A stretch of DNA of 7,113 nt from an uncultured Bacteroidota bacterium. GTDB lineage: Bacteria > Bacteroidota > Bacteroidia > 2-12-FULL-35-15. The notes under the pieces were generated by a model. It did not search any database. It was not told the origin of the DNA and saw only the letters and a program-made list of their open reading frames with translations. The position numbers were made by a program, and so were the translations under genes. Shown in pieces: positions 1 to 6,704 of this stretch. Each line of letters opens with the position of its first letter. Position 1 is the first letter of the stretch. The stretch lies in contig CAISYK010000376.1 in assembly GCA_903889605.1 (NCBI GenBank), positions 1 through 7,113 on the forward strand, read 5' to 3'.

Positions 1-484
1 CGATGAGCTTGAAAAATTTATTACTCGTTTAACCGCTGAAATTGAGTCTAAGGATGCTCAAATTGGTGATTTAAAAACTCAATTGGAACAGTTAAATGTT
101 GCAATGACTAATTTAAATGTTAATTATCAGGAAGCAACACAAGAATCTGCTGTTAAAACCCAAAAATTAAATACTGCATTTTATGCGTTCGGCACTTCAA
201 AAGAATTAATTAAAAATGGAGTTTTGACCAAAGAAGGCGGATTTATCGGATTGGGCAAAATACAAAAAATGAAAGATGATTTTAATAAAGCCTATTTTAC
301 TCAAGTTGATATTTCAACCACCAATACAATTCAGCTTTCTGCAAAAAAAGCAAAAATGATAACTACTCATCCTTCCGGTTCATACAAAATTGAGGGTGCT
401 GACGGCAAGGCTGAAAAGCTTACTATCATTAATGCAGAAGAATTCTGGAGCACGTCAAAATATTTAGTAATTGTAGTTGAATAG
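1..484 (+). CDS. Coiled-coil protein with conserved C-terminal domain, 3' part only
   Basis: The reading frame is open from base 2 to the TAG at 482-484, giving 160 visible residues; the true start lies left of the window. The TTG at base 83 is an internal Leu codon and not a credible start. Visible residues 1 to about 50 are charged and heptad-like (LEKFITRL, then IGDLKTQLEQL), so they should form a coiled coil. From about residue 58 a compact domain begins (LNTAFYAFGTSKELIKNG, then GGFIGLGK, DFNKAYFTQVDI, THPSGSY, EEFWSTSKYLVIVVE at the C-terminus). I recall this architecture from Bacteroidota proteins, often with an N-terminal lipoprotein or secretion signal, and some are named Cbp1-family collagen-binding adhesins. 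That name is from memory, and the signal end is outside the window. Function is therefore open; a surface or periplasmic location is an inference. It converges on the symporter gene, and the hairpin after its stop should end its transcript. Confidence 0.8.
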   Translation, partial: DELEKFITRLTAEIESKDAQIGDLKTQLEQLNVAMTNLNVNYQEATQESAVKTQKLNTAFYAFGTSKELIKNGVLTKEGGFIGLGKIQKMKDDFNKAYFTQVDISTTNTIQLSAKKAKMITTHPSGSYKIEGADGKAEKLTIINAEEFWSTSKYLVIVVE

Positions 485-497
485 GTAATTTTAAAGA

Positions 498-526
498 TTA
501 CGAATCTTAAACGAATTTACGAATCT
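498..526. repeat. Direct repeat of TTACGAATCT
   Basis: The ten bases TTACGAATCT occur at 498-507 and again at 517-526. The second copy lies in the left arm of the terminator hairpin. The first copy can also fold locally, because AGATT (495-499) pairs with AATCT (503-507) across a 3-base loop. The AGATT in the right arm of the big hairpin (549-553) could therefore pair with either copy. This may be a partial duplication of a palindromic element. Confidence 0.6.
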
Positions 527-570
527 ATACTTGTTTTTTTAACATTATAGATTAGTAAATTCGTTTTTTT
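511..570. terminator. Rho-independent hairpin between convergent genes
   Basis: The left arm ACGAATTTACGAATCTATA (511-529) pairs with the right arm TATAGATTAGTAAATTCGT (546-564). Eighteen of 19 positions match; the only mismatch is G521 against A554. The loop is 530-545 and contains seven Ts. On the plus strand the stem runs straight into seven Ts (564-570), the classic form, so it should terminate the coiled-coil gene whose stop is at 484. On the minus strand the hairpin follows the symporter stop (571-569) immediately, but only a short T-run (bases 510-508 read in reverse) comes after it, so termination in that direction is probably weaker. The stem is A/T-rich but long. Confidence 0.85.
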
Positions 571-2050
571 ATGCGTTTTCAGCAGCCATCTTTTTTGAAA
601 TTATTGACAGCCCAATAAATGTAATAAACCCATTTACAATCAATAGCTCAAAACCAAATTCGTAACCTCCAAACCATTGCTTGGAATATTCATTCAGAAC
701 AAAACAAATTATTGGTGAAAGCACACAAACAAATGGAACAAGTTTATCTCTCAGCATTTTTTTTGTAAATAATCCAAAAGAATACAATCCAAGCAAAGGG
801 CCGTATGTATATCCGGCAACAGCCAATAAATTATTAATAACAGACGCATTATTAATAAGTTTAAAAAATACAATTACCAATAACAATATGAACGCAAAGG
901 CAATATGAACGGTATGCCTGATATTTATTTTTTCTTTTTCAGATTTTATATTATTTTCTTTCAGGCCTAAAAAATCTATACAGAAAACGCTTGTCAGGGC
1001 CGTTAAAGCTCCATCAGCGCTCGGGTATGCAGCCGATATTAAACCAATGATAAAAAATATGGCAGAAAATGTACCAAGGTAATTCAATGCAACATTTGGA
1101 AATACATTATCTGAAATTATTTTTCCATTCGCATCCATTATCAAAGTGATGTTAGATTCTTTTACATATATATACAGTAAAGCTCCCAGCACGAGGAATA
1201 ATACAATTACAAAAAGCTGCACGAAAGTAAATGTGAGGACATTTTTTTGGGCATCACCTAATGTTTTACAGCTGATATTTTTCTGCATCATCTCCTGATC
1301 CAGGCCTGTCATAGCAATCGCAATGAACATGCCGCCAAAAAACTGTTTTGGTAAAAATGATTTTAATTTCCAATCGCCGAAAAACACCTGTGAATATTGA
1401 CTATCCGCAATTTTGTGATACAAGCCGCCAAAATCCAAATTCAATTGTTTGCTTATAAATATAACTGACAATAGGACAGAAAGAAGCATAAATGTAGTTT
1501 GAAGTGTATCTGTATAAACAATCGTTTTTACCCCTCCCTGGTATGTATACAGCAAAATCAGCACAATGAACGCTGCAACAGTTGCAAAAAAAGGAACACC
1601 TAAAGCATCAAAAACAAATACCTGTAAAACATTAACTACAATATATAAACGAAATGCTGCACCTATTGTACGAGATAAAATAAAAAAGAATGCCCCTGTT
1701 TTGTAAGAATAATTTCCAAAACGCTGCTGCAGATATGAGTATATCGAAGTTAGATTTAACCGGTAGTATAGAGGCAGAAGCACAAATGCTATAACTAAAT
1801 AACCTATCAAATATCCCAGCACTACCTGCAGATATGCAAACTGCGCCAATCCTACAGCTCCCGGCACAGAAATAAACGTAACACCCGAAAGCGATGCACC
1901 AATCATCCCGTAAGCTACCAAATACCATTTCGATGAACGATTTCCGACAAAAAAACTTTCGTTATTAGCACCGCGTGAAGTATACCAGGTTACTGCAAAT
2001 AATAAAATAGAATAAATTGATACACAAGTAAGGATAAGTGTTGAGGACAT
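569..2050 (-). CDS. Sodium:solute symporter (SSS family)
   Basis: This is a complete 493-residue inner-membrane protein of the solute:sodium symporter family (LeuT fold), which couples Na+ entry to uptake of a small solute. It has about 13 hydrophobic segments. Family marks are GASLSGVTFISVPGAVG (51-67, first core helix), YTYQGGVKTIVYTDTLQ (168-184), MTGLDQEMMQKNIS (247-260) and SAAYPSADGALTALTSVFC (339-357, the core helix that helps build the Na2 site). The length is normal for the family. Substrate cannot be read from sequence; sugars, amino acids, carboxylates and vitamins are all handled by relatives. Residue 343 is Pro where I expect Ser (see findings). The ATG at 2050-2048 starts just before the first membrane helix and is preceded by A/T-rich sequence without a Shine-Dalgarno, normal for Bacteroidota. 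It appears monocistronic: divergent from rfbC and convergent with the left-edge gene. Confidence 0.93.
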   Translation of the reverse strand: MSSTLILTCVSIYSILLFAVTWYTSRGANNESFFVGNRSSKWYLVAYGMIGASLSGVTFISVPGAVGLAQFAYLQVVLGYLIGYLVIAFVLLPLYYRLNLTSIYSYLQQRFGNYSYKTGAFFFILSRTIGAAFRLYIVVNVLQVFVFDALGVPFFATVAAFIVLILLYTYQGGVKTIVYTDTLQTTFMLLSVLLSVIFISKQLNLDFGGLYHKIADSQYSQVFFGDWKLKSFLPKQFFGGMFIAIAMTGLDQEMMQKNISCKTLGDAQKNVLTFTFVQLFVIVLFLVLGALLYIYVKESNITLIMDANGKIISDNVFPNVALNYLGTFSAIFFIIGLISAAYPSADGALTALTSVFCIDFLGLKENNIKSEKEKINIRHTVHIAFAFILLLVIVFFKLINNASVINNLLAVAGYTYGPLLGLYSFGLFTKKMLRDKLVPFVCVLSPIICFVLNEYSKQWFGGYEFGFELLIVNGFITFIGLSIISKKMAAENA

Positions 2051-2387
2051 AAATTAATTTTTGATTTAAAGAATTTATTTACTTTTCGAAGAATTTAAAT
2101 ATATACCACTACTCATGCAAATATCCGACATAAAATAAATGTAAATTAATAAGATTATTACAAACGTTAATCTATGCGTTTATTAACACTTATCAGCAGT
2201 CTGCAGTTAAAATATTTTTTTTCGAAAATTTGATCTTTCTCAGTCTAACAAAGAAAAACAATAAATATTAATTAATCTGGTAATTCATTTCCTGCGTATT
2301 AACAAAGTTCTTGACAATAATATTTACATTTGTATTATAGCAAATTGAATAATCATCCGCTGAATACGGATAAAATCTACAATTATT
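2051..2387. other. Divergent intergenic region, 337 bp
   Basis: This spacer separates the starts of the symporter (minus) and rfbC (plus), so it must hold the symporter promoter and any control sites. It is very AT-rich and has no credible ORF or RNA gene. The only strong signal is the rightward promoter near its right end. A perfect 10-bp palindrome, TTTTCGAAAA, lies at 2219-2228 directly after an A/T run, and a second TTCGAA is at 2085-2090; both are too simple to call as operators. On the minus strand the nearest approach to TAnnTTTG is GATATTTG (2125-2118), one base off and without a well-spaced upstream element, so the symporter promoter stays unassigned. Confidence 0.6.
2311..2338 (+). 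promoter_or_regulatory. Likely promoter of rfbC
   Basis: TACATTTG at 2325-2332 matches the Bacteroidota -7 consensus TAnnTTTG exactly. TTGACA at 2311-2316 followed 16 bases later by TATTAT (2333-2338) also resembles a standard sigma-70 promoter. The TTG at 2311 is only 11 bases before TACATTTG, shorter than the usual roughly 19-base spacing of the Bacteroidota type, and I see no better -33 element upstream. Either reading puts the transcript start near 2340-2345, leaving a leader of about 45 bases before the ATG at 2388. The location fits rfbC and possibly the transglycosylase gene behind it. Confidence 0.55.
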
Positions 2388-2930
2388 ATGCAAATTACTA
2401 CTACGCCTATTGCTGATTTATTAATTATCCAGCCAAATGTGTTTGAAGATGAACGCGGTTATTTTTACGAATCATATAATAAAAATCTTTTTCTTCAGCA
2501 TGGAATTGATACTGATTTTGTGCAGGACAACCAATCATTATCTCAAGCTGGAGTGCTGCGCGGTTTACATTTCCAAAATCCACCTTACGCTCAGGGTAAA
2601 CTCGTGCGTGTTATTAAGGGTGCCATTATAGATGCCGCAGTTGATTTACGCAGACAATCTCCTACTTATGGGAAATATTTTGTTATTGAATTAAACGAAA
2701 AAAACAAAACGATGTTATGGATCCCTCACGGATTTGCACACGGTTTTTTGACTTTAGAAAATCAAACTATTTTTTCTTACAAATGCAGCAATTATTACAA
2801 TAAAGCATCTGAAGATTGTATTTTATGGAATGATAATGATATTGGAATTAATTGGGGCATAGAGAATCCTAATTTGTCTGAAAAAGATAAAAACGGTAAA
2901 CTTTTTAAAGGCTATGTAAGTCATTTTTAA
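2388..2930 (+). CDS. rfbC: dTDP-4-dehydrorhamnose 3,5-epimerase
   Basis: RfbC/RmlC is a cytosolic cupin-fold enzyme that epimerises C3 and C5 of dTDP-4-dehydro-6-deoxy-D-glucose, the third step toward dTDP-L-rhamnose for surface polysaccharide. The 180-residue length is typical. Visible family motifs are FEDERGYF (19-26), QDNQSLS (46-52), GVLRGLHFQ (55-63) with the expected catalytic His61, VDLRRQSPTYGK (85-96), WIPHGFAHGF (111-120), Tyr131 in the YKCSNYY stretch as the likely catalytic acid, WNDNDIGINW (147-156) and LSEKDKNGKLF near the C-terminus. All key residues seem intact. The ATG at 2388 is the natural start; MQI matches the usual N-terminus. The rmlA, rmlB and rmlD partners are not in the window, so the gene stands apart from its pathway here. 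Some relatives make other 6-deoxysugar isomers, so strict rhamnose specificity is inferred. Confidence 0.95.
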   Translation: MQITTTPIADLLIIQPNVFEDERGYFYESYNKNLFLQHGIDTDFVQDNQSLSQAGVLRGLHFQNPPYAQGKLVRVIKGAIIDAAVDLRRQSPTYGKYFVIELNEKNKTMLWIPHGFAHGFLTLENQTIFSYKCSNYYNKASEDCILWNDNDIGINWGIENPNLSEKDKNGKLFKGYVSHF

Positions 2931-2993
2931 AATTCAGAAAAATATTATTTTTAATTTTAGTTTGCACAAATATTAAGAATTGACTGATTTAAT

Positions 2994-4082
2994 ATGTTAA
3001 AATCATACTTGAATAAAATCTTTCAAATTATTATTTCATCCAAAAAATATTATATCGTTTTTGGATGCAGCATGGTATTCTTAACTATTATAAAAATATT
3101 CAGCTATTCATTTACCGATAGTCTTTCTGATACCACCTATGAAGATTATTTTAATGCAAATTACAGAACATTCAGTATCCGGATTCCGAAAAATTTAAAT
3201 TTTGCCGGAGAAAAAGTACCTGTTACCGATTTCAGTGTTCATGAAGCAATGGAACGCGAATTGGTAATAAATACTTATTGGCAATCGCAGTCGCTATTAC
3301 TTCATAAACGGGCTAACCGATGGTTTTCTATTATTGAGCCGGTTCTTAAAAAAAACAATATTCCCGAAGATTTTAAATATATTGCACTTATTGAAAGTCA
3401 GCTGACTAATGTAGTTTCACCGCAGGGTGCAACTGGTTTCTGGCAAATTATTGAGCCTACAGCGAATGGCTATGGAATGGAAATTAGTGAAGATGTGGAT
3501 GAACGGTATAATGTAATGAAATCAACCGAAGCGGCTTGTAAATATTTTAATGAATCCTATAAAATATTTAATAATTGGACTTTAGTTGCTGCATCATATA
3601 ACCTTGGAATGGGCGGACTTAAAGGGCAATTAGACAAGCAAAAAGTTTTTAATTATTACGATTTATTATTAACCGAAGAAACAGCACGTTATGTATTCCG
3701 CATTTTAGCGATGAAAGAAATTATTGCGAGGCCAAAAGTATATGGATATATGCTGCGCAAAAAAGATTTATATCCGGTTATTCCAACAAAAAAAATTACA
3801 ATCGATTCTGCCATTCAAAATCTTGCAGATTTCGCAATATCACAAAAAATAAATTATAAAATTTTAAAATTATTTAATCCTTGGCTGCGGACAAACAAAT
3901 TAACAAATATCGAAAAGAAAAAATACATTATTGAAGTTCCAAAAAACGGAATTGAAATTTATGATATGGATGGAAATTATGATGGAAGTAATATATTAAC
4001 AGCAAATGATTCGGTGAAATTGGTCACTATCTCGACAATAGAAAAAGATACGCAGGTACATAATAAAGAACTTTCAAAATAG
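2994..4082 (+). CDS. Membrane-anchored lytic transglycosylase, MltD-like
   Basis: This 362-residue protein should cleave the MurNAc-GlcNAc bond of peptidoglycan to give 1,6-anhydro ends, working in the periplasm. A lysine-rich N-terminus and hydrophobic segment (about 19-38) make a signal anchor or uncleaved signal. The SLT domain spans about 108-245: catalytic Glu134 in ALIESQL, then SPQGATGFWQI (142-152), DERYNVMKSTEAACKYF (169-185), AASYNLGMGGL (199-209) and ETARYVFRILAMKEI (229-243). Residues about 268-316 (AIQNLADFAISQKINYKILKLFNPWLR, read as two pieces, then KKYIIEVPK) resemble one degenerate LysM-type unit that might bind glycan, as in MltD; the classical two or more clear LysM repeats are absent. 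The final 45 residues are low in recognisable features. It lies 63 bp after rfbC on the same strand with no good terminator between, so co-transcription is plausible. No Shine-Dalgarno is visible before the ATG. Confidence 0.9.
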   Translation: MLKSYLNKIFQIIISSKKYYIVFGCSMVFLTIIKIFSYSFTDSLSDTTYEDYFNANYRTFSIRIPKNLNFAGEKVPVTDFSVHEAMERELVINTYWQSQSLLLHKRANRWFSIIEPVLKKNNIPEDFKYIALIESQLTNVVSPQGATGFWQIIEPTANGYGMEISEDVDERYNVMKSTEAACKYFNESYKIFNNWTLVAASYNLGMGGLKGQLDKQKVFNYYDLLLTEETARYVFRILAMKEIIARPKVYGYMLRKKDLYPVIPTKKITIDSAIQNLADFAISQKINYKILKLFNPWLRTNKLTNIEKKKYIIEVPKNGIEIYDMDGNYDGSNILTANDSVKLVTISTIEKDTQVHNKELSK

Positions 4083-4152
4083 GCTCTATTTATCCTATAA
4101 AAACTAAATGCAGGTATAGATAATTTTATCAGCAGGAAGGATGAAGTAATTA

Positions 4153-6543
4153 TTATATAATCAATTTCAAGCCAAATTCATTATCAAATTTCAATTTCCC
4201 GTTCACTTTATCCCCATCCTTCAAAAACCCCTTTATTACGGACGTTTCGCCATTTTTAATTAAAATCTTTATGGATTCTTCACTTAATTTTTTACTCATA
4301 AATTCATAAGGCAAACGGAAACTGCAGCCGTTTTTCCAGTTACCGCAGCCAAAAGCATTATTTCCTTTTATGATATTTGCGTTCTTGCATTTAGGACAGA
4401 TATTAACAACAGTTTCTTTAACAGCAATAGTATTAACGACTTTTGGTTTAGACTCATTTGCGGCTTTTTCTTCAAACTCAATATTAAATGACGAAGTCAG
4501 CTTCAGAATTCCATCCTTTTTTGTTCCCCCTACGGCAAATGATTTAATGACAGGTGTTTTACCTTTTTCAATCAAAGTTAATATTTGATTGTCGCGCAAT
4601 TTCTTGCCCATCAAATCAAATGGAACTTTAAAATCGCAGCCATTTTTAAAATTGCTGCAGCCAAAGGCATTTTTACCTTTAAGGATATTGCCTTTTTTAC
4701 ATTTCGGACAAATACTTACTTCCGTTTTTGTTGATTTTGCTTCAATTTCAGCAGAAGCAATATTGATCCTTTTATTACTTTCACAGCGCACCTGATTAAC
4801 CAAATCGCTAACCATTGTTTTCATTTCCTGCAAAAACGCTTCAGCCTGATAAGCTCCTTTCTCAATCTGCCTAAGCTTAAACTCCCAATTACCAGTCATT
4901 TCAGCCGATTTCAGCAACTCATTATTAATCACTCCTATTAGCTCCATACCAGTAGTGGTTGGAACAAGGTTTTTGCGTTCCCTCTTAATATAATTTCTGC
5001 GGAACAATGTTTCAATTATCGCTGCACGTGTTGATGGACGGCCAATGCCGTTATCTTTCATCAAATCACGTAATTCTTCATCATCAATTTGTTTACCTGC
5101 AGTTTCCATTGCACGTAATAAAGTAGCCTCTGTAAATGGTTTCGGAGGAGATGTTTTTCCTTCGGCCAAATAAACTTTATGCGGACCTTTTTCGCCTTTC
5201 TTAAATGCAGGTAAAAGCTGAGTTTCTTCCTGCTCATCTTCGCTGGTGGCTTCTTTATTATAAACAATCCGCCAGCCAGGTTCCAAAATTTGTTTCCCTG
5301 CGGCTTTAAATTCTATTTCATTAACAGCAGCTAAAACAATAGTATTTGAGACTTCACAATCAGGATAAAAAGCAGCGATAAATCTTTTAGCAATTACGTC
5401 ATACACCTGCGCTTCATTTCCAGCTAAGCCTTGTGCTCTTATATTGGTAGGGATAATAGCGTGGTGGTCGGTAACCTTTTTATCATCAAATATTTTGTTG
5501 GATTTACGAATAGGCTCACTTAGTAATGGTTTAACCAGTTGTTGGTAGTTATCCATGGAATTTAAAATACCTGAAATTTTTGGATATACATCATTAGGTA
5601 AGTAAGTCGTGTCAACACGAGGATATGTGACTAACTTTTTCTCATAAAGATTTTGAATCGTTTTTAAGGTATCATCGGCAGAGTATCCATACTTTTTATT
5701 GCATTCTACCTGTAATGATGTTAAATCAAATAAACGGGGTGCCGTTTCCTTACCTTTCTTGGTTTCAACACATGTTATCTCGAGCGGCTTATCTTTAATA
5801 GAAGTTAAAATATTTTCAGCATCGCTTTTGTTTTTTTCATAAAAACGTTCCATGATTCCATTAAAAATCACCTCACGGTAAATTGTTTTTAATTCAAAAA
5901 ACACATTAGATTTAAAGTCATTTATTTCCAACTGCCGGTTTACAATCATTGCCAGAGTGGGTGTTTGCACACGGCCTACAGAAAGGACCTGTTTGCCGTT
6001 ACCGTATTTAATAGTAAACAAACGAGTAGCATTCATTCCAAGCAGCCAGTCGGCTGCAGCTCTTGAATAGCCTGCATAATATAAGCTTTCGTAATCCTTG
6101 CCGTCTTTAAGCTTTTTAAAACCTTCACGAATAGCTTCTTCAGTAAGTGAAGAAATCCATAAACGTTTTAAGGGCTTTTTACAATTTGCTTTTGAAATTA
6201 TCCACCGTTGTATCAACTCCCCTTCTTGGCCGGCATCACCGCAGTTAATAATCTCTTCAGCATTTGAAAATAAGGTGGCAATTGTATTAAATTGCTTTTC
6301 AATCCCTTTATTACTCTTAAGTTTTATACCGAATTTTTGAGGAAGGATTGGAAGCATATTCAAATTCCATTCGCGGTAGGCAGAATCATACTCGTGAGGT
6401 TCTTTCAGTTCGCACAAATGCCCGAAGCTCCAGGTAACCTGATAGCCATTGCCTTCAAAATAGCCGTCTTTTCTATTTTTAGCCCCTAATACTTCGGCAA
6501 TTTCTTTAGCTACACTCGGTTTCTCTGCAATGCAAACTTTCAT
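4153..6543 (-). CDS. topB: DNA topoisomerase III (type IA)
   Basis: TopB cuts one DNA strand through a 5'-phosphotyrosine link, passes another strand and reseals; it decatenates replication and recombination intermediates. I start at ATG 6543-6541 (796 residues), because MKVCIAEKPSVAKEIAE is the usual family N-terminus; an in-frame TTG at 6552 would only add three residues. Domains: Toprim about 1-140, with Glu7 in AEKPS and the acidic motif GDAGQEGE (Asp103, Glu107); VGRVQTPTL at 189-197; catalytic Tyr307 in LVTYPRVDTTYL; HHAIIPT at 360-366; DNGIGRPSTRAAIIETL at 497-513. The tail carries two homologous repeats with four cysteines each: 612, 615, 629, 636 and 716, 719, 733, 740, likely zinc-binding. 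The Toprim motif has Gly105 where many enzymes have Asp; I recall the same form in other Bacteroidota TopB proteins. Many Bacteroidota carry mobile-element copies of topB, but no conjugation genes are nearby, so this looks chromosomal. Confidence 0.96.
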   Translation of the reverse strand: MKVCIAEKPSVAKEIAEVLGAKNRKDGYFEGNGYQVTWSFGHLCELKEPHEYDSAYREWNLNMLPILPQKFGIKLKSNKGIEKQFNTIATLFSNAEEIINCGDAGQEGELIQRWIISKANCKKPLKRLWISSLTEEAIREGFKKLKDGKDYESLYYAGYSRAAADWLLGMNATRLFTIKYGNGKQVLSVGRVQTPTLAMIVNRQLEINDFKSNVFFELKTIYREVIFNGIMERFYEKNKSDAENILTSIKDKPLEITCVETKKGKETAPRLFDLTSLQVECNKKYGYSADDTLKTIQNLYEKKLVTYPRVDTTYLPNDVYPKISGILNSMDNYQQLVKPLLSEPIRKSNKIFDDKKVTDHHAIIPTNIRAQGLAGNEAQVYDVIAKRFIAAFYPDCEVSNTIVLAAVNEIEFKAAGKQILEPGWRIVYNKEATSEDEQEETQLLPAFKKGEKGPHKVYLAEGKTSPPKPFTEATLLRAMETAGKQIDDEELRDLMKDNGIGRPSTRAAIIETLFRRNYIKRERKNLVPTTTGMELIGVINNELLKSAEMTGNWEFKLRQIEKGAYQAEAFLQEMKTMVSDLVNQVRCESNKRINIASAEIEAKSTKTEVSICPKCKKGNILKGKNAFGCSNFKNGCDFKVPFDLMGKKLRDNQILTLIEKGKTPVIKSFAVGGTKKDGILKLTSSFNIEFEEKAANESKPKVVNTIAVKETVVNICPKCKNANIIKGNNAFGCGNWKNGCSFRLPYEFMSKKLSEESIKILIKNGETSVIKGFLKDGDKVNGKLKFDNEFGLKLII
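4162..4710 (-). repeat. Duplicated C-terminal zinc-ribbon-like repeat inside topB
   Basis: Two 79-residue units lie at DNA 4710-4474 and 4398-4162, with a 25-residue linker between them. They align without any gap. Both have the same cysteine spacing, C-x2-C-x13-C-x6-C, and both continue into a KKL, LI, G, T, VIK, F, G, LK, F pattern. The first 38 positions share 25 identities by my count. This fits the topoisomerase C-terminal repeat family seen after type IA cores, which helps DNA or partner binding. The linker (about residues 691-715) is charged and low in complexity. Confidence 0.8.
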
Positions 6544-6626
6544 AAATATCAATCCATGCCGGTTTCAAAAAGAGAAACAGAAAATTAAATTATAAATTTC
6601 AAAAAAATAAAAATGCTGTTGGATTG

Positions 6627-6651
6627 AAGATTGAATGTTTTATTCAATTTT
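6627..6651 (-). terminator. Possible hairpin after the WG-repeat gene
   Basis: AAGATTGAAT (6627-6636) pairs with ATTCAATTTT (6642-6651) over a 5-base loop, ten pairs including one G-T wobble. On the minus strand it sits about 53 bases after the WG-gene stop. The T-rich run (6614-6601 read in reverse) starts some 12 bases beyond the stem, so this is not a canonical terminator. It also overlaps a tandem direct repeat, GATTGAA at 6622-6628 and 6629-6635. It may separate the WG gene from topB or only be an A/T palindrome in the topB leader. Confidence 0.35.
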
Positions 6652-6704
6652 ATAACAGACGGAAAAACATTTTGAATGGGATGTTATTTATCAGCCGTAA
6701 AACC

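Noticed and set aside
1632..1928. Alternative-frame 98-residue ORF inside the symporter gene
   Set aside because: It overlaps the symporter in another frame on the same strand and has cysteine- and serine-rich composition typical of a shadow frame.
2196..2222. GCAG-T-CTGC followed by eight Ts, as a terminator
   Set aside because: The perfect arms are separated by a single base, which cannot form a loop, and the flanking pairs need bulges; no gene ends here.
2938..2952. Palindrome AAAAATA-T-TATTTTT after rfbC
   Set aside because: It is purely A/T with a one-base centre, so it is too weak for a terminator and expected by chance in this spacer.
3054..3080. Lipobox-like Cys25 in the lytic transglycosylase
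   Set aside because: The hydrophobic stretch before the Cys (YYIVFG) is too short and hydrophobic residues continue after it, so a membrane anchor fits better than a lipoprotein signal.
4083..4152. Terminator between the convergent transglycosylase and topB genes
   Set aside because: Only a short GATAA-TT-TTATC palindrome without a T-run was found; no convincing terminator could be placed.
4370..4795. Plus-strand ORFs opposite the topB tail
   Set aside because: They are antisense shadows of a strongly conserved gene and show no family features of their own.
6544..6552. Upstream TTG as the start of topB
   Set aside because: It adds only Met-Ile-Phe before MKVCIAEKPS, which is the normal family N-terminus with an ATG.
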